Positions 1 to 6,935 of a stretch of 12,857 bases of DNA are shown here, in pieces (position 1 is the first letter of the stretch; each line of letters starts with the position of its first letter). The notes under the pieces are model-generated. The model was not told the origin of the DNA. It was given only the letters and a program-made list of their open reading frames with translations, and did no database searches. The translations under genes were made by a program, and so were the position numbers. This stretch comes from an uncultured Clostridia bacterium (GTDB lineage Bacteria; Bacillota_A; Clostridia; TANB77; CAG-508), in contig CANQEA010000038.1 in assembly GCA_947594095.1 (NCBI GenBank), positions 1 to 12,857 on the forward strand. Direction: 5' to 3'.

Positions 1-1797
1 GCTCTTATGGGTGCAAACATGCAACGTCAAGCAGTACCACTTATGATTACAGAAAGTCCAATCATAGGAACAGGAATTGAATACAGAGCAGCAAAAGACT
101 CTGGAATCTTAATATTAGCCGAAGATGATGGTGTAATTGAAAAAGTTACAGGAGATAGCATAACAGTAAAATACAAAAACGGAAAAACAGTTATACACAA
201 ACTTAGAAAATTCAAGAGAACAAATGGCGGAACATGCATAAACCAAAAACCAATTGTAAAAAAAGGCGAAATAGTTAAAAAAGGAGATGCCATTGCAGAC
301 GGACCGTCAACAAGCAATGGAGAAATGGCACTTGGTAAAAACGTATTAGTAGCATTCTCAACATGGGAAGGATACAACTACGAAGATGCTATTCTAATTA
401 ATGAAAAACTAGTTAAAGAAGATGTATTTACATCAATTCACATAGAAGAATATGACTGTGAATGTAGAGACACAAAACTTGGAGCAGAAGAAATTACACG
501 TGACATACCAAATATAGGAGATGACCAACTAAAAGACCTAGATGAAAACGGAATTATAAGAATAGGTGCAGAAGTAAGACCAGGAGATATCCTAGTTGGA
601 AAAGTAACACCAAAAGGTGAAACAGAATTAACAGCAGAAGAAAGATTACTTCGTGCTATCTTTGGAGAAAAAGCAAGAGAAGTAAGAGACACATCACTTA
701 GAGTACCACATGGAGAAGCAGGAACAATTGTTGATGTAAAAATCTTTACAAGAGAAAATTCTGACGAATTAGGACCTGGTGTTAACCAAATTATAAGATG
801 TTACATCGCAACAAAAAGAAAAATCTCTGTTGGAGACAAAATGGCAGGACGTCACGGAAACAAAGGTGTTATCTCAAGAGTATTACCAGAAGAAGACATG
901 CCATTTATGCCAGACGGAACACCAATTGACATATTATTAAACCCATTAGGTGTGCCATCTCGTATGAACTTAGGTCAAGTACTAGAAGTTCACTTAGGTG
1001 GAGCTGCAAAAGCTTTAGGATGGAAAATATCAACACCAGTATTTGATGGTGCGACTCAAGAAGATGTAGAAAAATTACTTGAAGAAGCAGGAATGAGTAA
1101 AGACGGAAAAACAATTCTTTATGATGGTAGAACAGGAGATCCATTTGACAAACCAATTACAGTTGGAATCATGTACATGTTAAAACTACACCACTTAGTA
1201 GATGATAAAATACATGCTCGTTCAACTGGACCATACTCATTAGTTACACAACAACCTCTAGGAGGAAAAGCACAATTTGGTGGACAACGTTTTGGAGAGA
1301 TGGAAGTTTGGGCTCTAGAAGCATATGGAGCATCATATACATTACAAGAAATGTTAACTGTAAAATCAGATGACGTTGTAGGAAGAGTAAAAACATATGA
1401 AGCAATTGTTAAGGGAGAAAATATTCCACAACCAGGAGTACCAGAAAGCTTTAAAGTATTAGTAAAAGAATTACAATCTTTAGGATTAGATGTACGTCTA
1501 TATTCTCAAGACAACCAAGAATTAGAACTTAAAGAAAATATTGAAGAAGGAATTGAATACGATCCAGAAAGAGAAAAAAGATTTTTATCAGAAGAAGAGG
1601 TAATATCAGAAGATGATCTAGATGGATATGAAGATGACATTCAAGATGATGTATCAATTTCAGATGATGAAATGTTAGATGAAGAAGACGATGGAGACGA
1701 ACTATTTGATGCTTTAGATGATGAAGATGACGAATTATTATATGATAACGACTTAGCAAATGATAATTTAGATAATGACGATGATATTATAGAATAA
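1..1797 (+). CDS. rpoB: DNA-directed RNA polymerase subunit beta, C-terminal half (5' end outside window)
   Basis: This is the beta subunit of the core RNA polymerase, which forms one side of the catalytic cleft and the hybrid-binding surface. The frame is open from base 1 (Ala-Leu before the first visible Met), so the gene starts upstream. The visible 598 residues begin at the family motif [10 protein letters not shown], near residue 680 in E. coli numbering, so the rifampicin-binding cluster is outside the window. Further landmarks are [10 protein letters not shown] (about residues 125-134), the active-site loop [12 protein letters not shown] (278-289), [15 protein letters not shown], and the C-terminal clamp segment [17 protein letters not shown]. 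After the conserved core ends near residue 525 there is an unusual tail of about 71 residues. I count 37 Asp/Glu and no Lys/Arg in it. The next gene follows after 33 bases on the same strand, so the genes are probably cotranscribed. Confidence 0.98.
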   Translation, partial: ALMGANMQRQAVPLMITESPIIGTGIEYRAAKDSGILILAEDDGVIEKVTGDSITVKYKNGKTVIHKLRKFKRTNGGTCINQKPIVKKGEIVKKGDAIADGPSTSNGEMALGKNVLVAFSTWEGYNYEDAILINEKLVKEDVFTSIHIEEYDCECRDTKLGAEEITRDIPNIGDDQLKDLDENGIIRIGAEVRPGDILVGKVTPKGETELTAEERLLRAIFGEKAREVRDTSLRVPHGEAGTIVDVKIFTRENSDELGPGVNQIIRCYIATKRKISVGDKMAGRHGNKGVISRVLPEEDMPFMPDGTPIDILLNPLGVPSRMNLGQVLEVHLGGAAKALGWKISTPVFDGATQEDVEKLLEEAGMSKDGKTILYDGRTGDPFDKPITVGIMYMLKLHHLVDDKIHARSTGPYSLVTQQPLGGKAQFGGQRFGEMEVWALEAYGASYTLQEMLTVKSDDVVGRVKTYEAIVKGENIPQPGVPESFKVLVKELQSLGLDVRLYSQDNQELELKENIEEGIEYDPEREKRFLSEEEVISEDDLDGYEDDIQDDVSISDDEMLDEEDDGDELFDALDDEDDELLYDNDLANDNLDNDDDIIE

Positions 1798-1830
1798 AAT
1801 GTGTAAATTTAAGAAAGGACAGTAAAATAA

Positions 1831-2283
1831 ATGAAAGAAGATATTATATCTAAATTAATACAAGAGAGAATAAAAGATGATAAAAGATTTATAATGAAGT
1901 ATTATGGAACAACATTTGTTGAAGGAGGGTATGCTCTTCAAGGACTAAAATTAACTCAAGAGGAATCAGATATATATGAAGAACTTTTAGAAACAAAATC
2001 AAAAGCAGGAATTTTAATAAAATTAACAGGTGTTATGGATGGAAGTAAAGCCGGATACTTTAAAAATATGCAGTTAATGAATGGAAAAGATGCAGAAATT
2101 CATATAGCTTATTATAACGGTGGAGTGGTAGATATTACAACAAGTTATAAAAATGATTATGTTAATTTAAAATCAGATACAAATGCAGCAAGACAATTGG
2201 CAACAGAATTAATATTGCCTGAACTTGATAACATTATAAGAATTAAAAATAGAAATCAAAACAAAGAAGATTTGCAGAAATAA
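1831..2283 (+). CDS. Unrecognised 150-aa protein between rpoB and rpoC
   Basis: I do not recognise this family. The 150-residue product looks soluble and mixed-charge, with no signal peptide, membrane segment or Cys cluster. The N-terminus is helical and charged. A central glycine-containing block includes YGTTFVEGGYALQGLKL and KLTGVMDGSKAGYFKNM, and the C-terminal helix is charged. The ATG at 1831 is preceded by AAGAAAGGACAG about ten bases upstream, a credible ribosome binding site, and by the rpoB stop 33 bases away. The MntA-like gene follows after 21 bases. It is not the L7Ae-like protein that many Bacillota encode next to rpoC, which is much shorter and has different motifs. Its placement suggests cotranscription with rpoB. 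Whether it belongs functionally to the adjacent toxin-antitoxin pair or is an older resident of the operon cannot be told from the sequence. Confidence 0.8.
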   Translation: MKEDIISKLIQERIKDDKRFIMKYYGTTFVEGGYALQGLKLTQEESDIYEELLETKSKAGILIKLTGVMDGSKAGYFKNMQLMNGKDAEIHIAYYNGGVVDITTSYKNDYVNLKSDTNAARQLATELILPELDNIIRIKNRNQNKEDLQK

Positions 2284-2304
2284 TTATAGAATGGGGGAAA
2301 GCTT

Positions 2305-2631
2305 ATGAAATCATTAGAAAAAAATAAAGCGATTACTCAAATTAAAAAGTTAACAAAACCAATATTTCAAGAATATGGAGTTGAAAAAGCATACATATTT
2401 GGTTCTTACGCAAGAGGAGACTATGATGAAAATAGTGATATTGATATCATAATTGTTGCTAAAAATATAAAAAGTTTATTAATTATAGGAGCTATATTAG
2501 AAAAACTAAAAGAAGTTTTAAAAAAAGAAGTAGACTTAATTGAAGAAGAATGTTTCCAAGGAGAAATGGACGAAACAGAGCAAGAATTTTACAATAATAT
2601 AATCCAAGAAAGAGTGATGATTTATGGATAA
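2305..2631 (+). CDS. mntA: MntA-like minimal nucleotidyltransferase, antitoxin of a HepT/MntA pair
   Basis: This is a 108-aa minimal nucleotidyltransferase (MNT). The signature GSX10DXD is complete: G33-S34, ten residues, then D45-I46-D47. A further acidic residue at the expected third position is D77 in VDLIEEE. In characterised HepT/MntA (type VII) systems, MntA is the antitoxin and neutralises the HEPN toxin by transferring AMP from ATP to a tyrosine next to the toxin's active site. The start at 2305 follows a strong GGGGGAAAG ribosome binding site. The 3' end overlaps the HEPN gene by 8 bases, so the two should be translationally coupled, with antitoxin first. The family call rests on visible motifs and on the partner. 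The antitoxin role is known for the family and inferred here. The oddity is location: the pair sits inside the rpoB-rpoC gap. Confidence 0.88.
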   Translation: MKSLEKNKAITQIKKLTKPIFQEYGVEKAYIFGSYARGDYDENSDIDIIIVAKNIKSLLIIGAILEKLKEVLKKEVDLIEEECFQGEMDETEQEFYNNIIQERVMIYG

Positions 2632-2977
2632 GAGAGATATTAATGTTTTAAAGCATATGTTAAAATATTGCAATGAAATTAATAAAACAATAGAAAGATT
2701 TGGAACAGATATAGAGGTTTTCAAACAAGATAATGACTATAAGGATTCACTTTCTATGAAAATATTTCAAATTGGAGAATTAGCAAATCATTTAACAGAT
2801 GAATATTTAGAAGTTACCAAAAATGAAATAAATTGGAATGCAATAAGAGGAATGAGAAATAGATTTGCACACGGTTATGGAAAAATGGATATTAGTAAAA
2901 TATTTTATACAGCAATTGAAGATATACCAACTATCAAAGAGTTTATTCAAACTCAATTAAATCAAATAATTGAATAG
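2624..2977 (+). CDS. hepT: HepT-like HEPN (DUF86) ribonuclease toxin
   Basis: This 117-aa all-helical HEPN-domain protein is of the DUF86/HepT type. The diagnostic RX4HXY motif is intact: R78, then NRFA, H83, G84, Y85, within RGMRNRFAHGYG. In the family, Arg and His form the RNase site of the dimer, and Tyr is the residue that MntA adenylylates to silence the toxin. Other typical features are IFQIGELANHL (about 47-57) and the preceding helix W71-R75. The ATG at 2624 lies inside the end of the nucleotidyltransferase gene (8-base overlap), the usual antitoxin-toxin arrangement. The toxin looks catalytically complete, so the cell presumably depends on the partner for protection; this is inference. 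The likely target class is cellular RNA, including tRNA in studied members. The exact substrate cannot be read from the sequence. Confidence 0.88.
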   Translation: MDKRDINVLKHMLKYCNEINKTIERFGTDIEVFKQDNDYKDSLSMKIFQIGELANHLTDEYLEVTKNEINWNAIRGMRNRFAHGYGKMDISKIFYTAIEDIPTIKEFIQTQLNQIIE

Positions 2978-3084
2978 TTATTCAAAAAGGAAAAAGAAGC
3001 GACCGGAAGGAATTGCAAGAGCGGGGGATAGACTTCTAAGCCTATTTTGAACCTAAATAAAAAATTATTGTAGGGGGAAAAAGC
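2978..3084 (+). other. rpoC leader / spacer with possible SD-pairing hairpin
   Basis: This 107-base spacer lies between the HEPN stop and the rpoC start. Its middle (about 2996-3030) is noticeably richer in G and C than its surroundings, which is unusual for a spacer here. I see no coding potential. Bases 3052-3060 can pair with 3065-3074 (one bulged G at 3070, AAAA loop). This AU-rich stem takes up the first bases of the Shine-Dalgarno tract TAGGGGGA (3071-3078) of rpoC. The pairing is weak and may be fortuitous. Confidence 0.35.
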
Positions 3085-6000
3085 GTGGACGAATTAGATA
3101 TTTTTAATAAATTAAAAATAGGAATTGCTTCAGATGAAAAAGTAAGAGAATGGTCAAAAGGTGAAGTAAAAAAGCCTGAGACAATAAACTACAGAACATT
3201 AAAACCAGAAAAAGATGGTCTATTTTGTGAAAGAATATTTGGACCTACAAAAGACTGGGAATGTCACTGTGGAAAATATAAAAGGGTTAGATATAAAGGA
3301 ATAGTATGTGACAGATGTGGTGTTGAAGTAACAAAAGCAAAAGTAAGACGTGAAAGAATGGGACACATTGAACTTGCAGCACCAGTTGCACATATTTGGT
3401 ACTTTAAAGGTATTCCAAGTAGAATAGCATCTATGCTTGATGTATCACCAAGAAACCTAGAAAAAGTTATATATTTTGCATCATATATTGTTACAGACAA
3501 AGGTGATACAGGTCTAGAAGTATGCCAAGTTCTAAATGAAAAAGAATACCATGAAGCAGAAGAAAAATATGGAAAAGGTTCTTTTAAGGCAAAAATGGGA
3601 GCAGAAGCAATAAGAGAATTACTAGAAAAAATTGATGTAGAAAAGCTTTCAGAGCAAATTAAAAAAGAACTAGAAAAAGCAAGTGAGCAAAAGAAAGTAA
3701 AACTAGTTAAAAGACTAGACACAGTAGAAGCATTTAGACTATCTGGAAATAAACCAGAATGGATGGTTATGCAAGTTATACCAGTAATACCACCAGAATT
3801 AAGACCAATGGTACAATTAGATGGTGGAAGATTTGCAACATCTGACTTAAACGACTTATATAGAAGAGTAATAAACAGAAACAACCGTTTAAAAAGATTA
3901 CTTGAATTAGGTGCGCCAGAAATTATTGTAAGAAATGAAAAAAGAATGTTACAGGAATCTGTAGATGCACTAATTGATAATGGAAGAAGAGGAAAACCAG
4001 TAACAGGTGCTGGAAATCGAGCATTAAAATCATTATCAGATTTATTAAAAGGAAAACAAGGACGTTTCCGTCAAAACTTACTTGGAAAACGTGTTGACTA
4101 TTCTGGACGTTCTGTTATAGTAGTAGGACCAGAATTAAAAATATATCAATGTGGTATTCCAAAAGAAATGGCAGTAGAATTATTCAAACCATTTGTTATG
4201 AGAGAATTAGTAGGACGTGGAATTGCTCAAAACATAAAAAATGCAAAAAGAATGGTAGAAAGATTAAAACCAGAAGTATGGGGAATCTTAGAAGATGTTA
4301 TAAAAGATCACCCAGTAATGTTAAACCGTGCTCCAACACTACATAGACTTGGAATTCAAAGTTTCGAACCAGTTCTAGTAGAAGGAAGAGCAATAAAACT
4401 TCACCCATTAGTTTGTGAAGCATTTAACGCAGACTTCGACGGAGATCAAATGGCAGTTCACTTACCACTATCTCCAGAAGCACAAGCAGAATCAAGATAC
4501 TTAATGTTATCAACAAATAATTTACTTAAACCACAAGATGGTAAACCGGTTGCAGTACCAAGACTTGACATGATTTTAGGAAGTTATTATTTAACAATGG
4601 TACTAGACGGTGAAAAAGGAGAAGGTAAATACTTCAAAGACCCAGAAGAAGCTATTATGGCTTTCGAAAACCATGATGTTGGGATACATGCAAAAATCTT
4701 TGTTAGAATAACAAAAGAAATAGATGGAGAAAAGAAAACAAAGAAAATTGAAACAAGTGTTGGAAGAATTATATTTAATCAAGGAATCCCACAAGACTTA
4801 GGATTTGTTGATAGAAAAGAAGATCCATTCCAATATGAAATCAATTTCCCAGTTATGAAAAAGAACATGGGTGCAATAATAGAAAGAACAATCAGATTAC
4901 ATGGTTTAGCAGAATCAGCACAAGTAATAGATTATATTAAAGACTTAGGATTTAAATACTCTACACTTGCAGGTATCACATTCTCAATGTCAGACGTAGA
5001 AGTGCCAGGTGCTAAAAAAGACTTATTAAAAGAAGCAGATGCACAAATTGATACAATCAGAAAACAATATGCAAGAGGTTTAATTACAGATAATGAAAGA
5101 TATAATGCAGTTATCAATGTATGGGAAAATACAACACAAAAAGTTAGTCAAGCAATGGAGGAAAACTTCGAAGACTTAAACCCAATTTACATGATGGTAA
5201 AATCAGGTGCCCGTGGAAATATCAACCAATTAAGACAAATTGCTGGTATGCGTGGACTTATGGCAAGTACAACTGGTAAAGCAGTTGAAATACCAATCAA
5301 ATCTTCATTTGCAGAAGGACTAGATGCATTAGAGTACTTCATTTCATCACATGGTGCTCGTAAAGGTCTATCAGATACAGCATTAAGAACAGCAGACTCT
5401 GGATACTTAACAAGAAGATTAGTTGACGTATCACAAGATATCATAGTTAGAGATGAAGACTGTGGTACACATGATGGAATTACAGTTTATGACATCAAAG
5501 ATGGAAATCAAATTATTGAAAAAATGCAAGAAAGATTACTTGGTAGATTCCCAACAGAAGATGTTATTCATCCAGAAACAGGTGAATTAATAGTTGATAC
5601 AAATACTATGATAACAGAAGATATAGCAGACAAAATTGTAGAAGCTGGAATTACAAAATTAAAAGTACGTTCAGTTTTAGCATGTCATTCTAAACATGGT
5701 GTATGTCAAAAATGTTATGGTATGGGATTAGCTAGAAGAAACTTAGTATCTATTGGAGAATCTGTTGGAATTATTGCAGCACAATCTATAGGAGAGCCGG
5801 GAACACAGTTAACCATGAGAACGATTCACTCTGGTGGTGTAGCAGGTGTTGCAGATATTACACAAGGTTTACCAAGAGTTGAGGAATTATTCGAAGCTCG
5901 TAAACCAAAAGGATTAGCAATAGTTACAGAAATAGATGGTAAAGTAAAAATCAAAGAAACCAAGAAGAAAAAAGAAGTCATTGTTAAATCTGGAGATAAC

Positions 6001-6615
6001 TCAAAATCTTATACAATACCATTTGGTTCAAAAATGAAAGTAAAAGATGGAGACATGGTAGAAGCAGGAGATCCATTAATTGAAGGTTCAATTAACCCTG
6101 CAGAAATTCTAGAAATAAAAGGACCAGAAGGGGTATATGAATACCTAATCTCAGAAGTACAAAAAGTATATAGAAATCAAGGTGTTGATATAAACGACAA
6201 ACACATTGAAGTTATTGGAAGACAAATGCTTAAGAAGGTAAGAGTAGAAGATAACAAAGATACTCAAATGTTCCCTGGATCATTAGTTGATATGTACGAA
6301 TTTGAAGAAATAAACAATAAAGCAATAGCAGAAGGAAAGCAACCAGCTACTGGAAAACGAGTATTACTTGGAATTACAAAAGCATCTCTTGCAACAGAAA
6401 GCTTCTTATCTGCAGCTTCATTCCAAGAAACAACAAGAGTATTAACAGAAGCAGCTATTAAAGGTAAAACAGATGACCTAATTGGATTAAAAGAAAATGT
6501 AATCATTGGTAAATTAATCCCAGCAGGAACTGGTATGGAAAAATATCAAAAAATAAAAATTAGTACAGAAGTAGAAGAAGAACAAGTTCCTGAAGAAACA
6601 GGAGTTATGGTATAA
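3085..6615 (+). CDS. rpoC: DNA-directed RNA polymerase subunit beta'
   Basis: This is the complete beta' subunit, 1176 aa and normal for Clostridia, carrying the catalytic magnesium site of RNA polymerase. I chose the GTG start at 3085 because the Shine-Dalgarno sequence TAGGGGGA lies six to seven bases upstream and the protein then begins with the usual N-terminal region. The beta' zinc ribbon has C60, C62, C75 and C78. The catalytic NADFDGD is at 448-454. [11 protein letters not shown] marks the hybrid/active-centre segment. The trigger-loop region follows ([17 protein letters not shown]). The second zinc site is C793, C867, C874 and C877. [18 protein letters not shown] and the C-terminal [27 protein letters not shown] are also present. 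No frameshift or unusual insertion is evident. It is separated from rpoB by 1287 bases containing three genes. A terminator follows directly, so rpoC is the last gene of its unit. Confidence 0.98.
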   Translation: MDELDIFNKLKIGIASDEKVREWSKGEVKKPETINYRTLKPEKDGLFCERIFGPTKDWECHCGKYKRVRYKGIVCDRCGVEVTKAKVRRERMGHIELAAPVAHIWYFKGIPSRIASMLDVSPRNLEKVIYFASYIVTDKGDTGLEVCQVLNEKEYHEAEEKYGKGSFKAKMGAEAIRELLEKIDVEKLSEQIKKELEKASEQKKVKLVKRLDTVEAFRLSGNKPEWMVMQVIPVIPPELRPMVQLDGGRFATSDLNDLYRRVINRNNRLKRLLELGAPEIIVRNEKRMLQESVDALIDNGRRGKPVTGAGNRALKSLSDLLKGKQGRFRQNLLGKRVDYSGRSVIVVGPELKIYQCGIPKEMAVELFKPFVMRELVGRGIAQNIKNAKRMVERLKPEVWGILEDVIKDHPVMLNRAPTLHRLGIQSFEPVLVEGRAIKLHPLVCEAFNADFDGDQMAVHLPLSPEAQAESRYLMLSTNNLLKPQDGKPVAVPRLDMILGSYYLTMVLDGEKGEGKYFKDPEEAIMAFENHDVGIHAKIFVRITKEIDGEKKTKKIETSVGRIIFNQGIPQDLGFVDRKEDPFQYEINFPVMKKNMGAIIERTIRLHGLAESAQVIDYIKDLGFKYSTLAGITFSMSDVEVPGAKKDLLKEADAQIDTIRKQYARGLITDNERYNAVINVWENTTQKVSQAMEENFEDLNPIYMMVKSGARGNINQLRQIAGMRGLMASTTGKAVEIPIKSSFAEGLDALEYFISSHGARKGLSDTALRTADSGYLTRRLVDVSQDIIVRDEDCGTHDGITVYDIKDGNQIIEKMQERLLGRFPTEDVIHPETGELIVDTNTMITEDIADKIVEAGITKLKVRSVLACHSKHGVCQKCYGMGLARRNLVSIGESVGIIAAQSIGEPGTQLTMRTIHSGGVAGVADITQGLPRVEELFEARKPKGLAIVTEIDGKVKIKETKKKKEVIVKSGDNSKSYTIPFGSKMKVKDGDMVEAGDPLIEGSINPAEILEIKGPEGVYEYLISEVQKVYRNQGVDINDKHIEVIGRQMLKKVRVEDNKDTQMFPGSLVDMYEFEEINNKAIAEGKQPATGKRVLLGITKASLATESFLSAASFQETTRVLTEAAIKGKTDDLIGLKENVIIGKLIPAGTGMEKYQKIKISTEVEEEQVPEETGVMV

Positions 6616-6656
6616 GATATAAATTAAAAACTACAATGATTAAAAAAATAAAAAAG

Positions 6657-6693
6657 AATTTCTAGGTACTAGAAAGTGCCTAGAAATTTTTTT
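6657..6693 (+). terminator. Rho-independent terminator after rpoC
   Basis: A 14-bp stem pairs 6657-6670 with 6675-6688, with one G-U pair and an AGAA tetraloop, and runs into a T tract ending at 6693. An A-rich run precedes the stem, so it could also work in reverse. It begins about 40 bases after the rpoC stop and separates the polymerase unit from the vWA/AAA+ operon. Confidence 0.93.
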
Positions 6694-6875
6694 ACTTCTA
6701 CATAATTTTTATATTTAAATTTGTTGCCTTTTTACTCCGTATTTAATACTATCAAAAAAGTCTTATTATATTCTTGTTTACTTACTAAAGTGAGCAAGTA
6801 AGAGTACTAATAATGAACTTAGTAGATTATTAATTTATTAGATTTATATATTACAAGGCGAGTGAACATAAGTGA
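6694..6875. other. AT-rich intergenic spacer without a gene
   Basis: No credible coding region or RNA gene is visible. A small hairpin can form from CTTACT (6781-6786) and AGTAAG (6797-6802). Just downstream, about 6807-6840, TAATAAT/ATTATTA-type inverted repeats overlap and allow alternative weak pairings. These could be operator-like or chance AT-rich palindromes. The genes usually found after rpoC (rpsL, rpsG, fusA, tuf) are not here. Confidence 0.5.
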
Positions 6876-6904
6876 TTGACATTTTCTTGAAAATATGATA
6901 AAAT
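6876..6904 (+). promoter_or_regulatory. Sigma-A-type promoter of the vWA/AAA+ operon
   Basis: A perfect -35 TTGACA (6876-6881) is followed, after exactly 17 bases, by a -10 TAAAAT (6899-6904), one mismatch from TATAAT. Transcription should start near 6911, giving a leader of about 25 bases before the ATG at 6936, with GTGAGG (6925-6930) as ribosome binding site. A second TTGACA occurs at 6906-6911, but no -10 follows it at usable spacing. Confidence 0.8.
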
Positions 6905-6935
6905 ATTGACATATTAAAGCATATGTGAGGTTAAA

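Noticed and set aside
2215..2260. Internal promoter for the HepT/MntA pair inside the 150-aa gene
   Set aside because: TTGCCT and TATAAG are only about 14 bases apart and other combinations are weaker. In such AT-rich DNA this is not persuasive.
1798..3084. Insertion sequence or integron-like origin of the genes between rpoB and rpoC
   Set aside because: I found no transposase, inverted repeats or flanking direct repeats by eye, so the mechanism of insertion is left open.
3264..3884. 206-aa minus-strand open frame inside rpoC
   Set aside because: It is a shadow of the strongly conserved rpoC coding sequence. It has no family resemblance and no credible promoter or ribosome binding site.
6906..6935. 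Second TTGACA as an additional promoter for the vWA operon
   Set aside because: A 17-base spacing would place its -10 element over the ribosome binding site, where no TATAAT-like sequence exists. The upstream promoter is sufficient.
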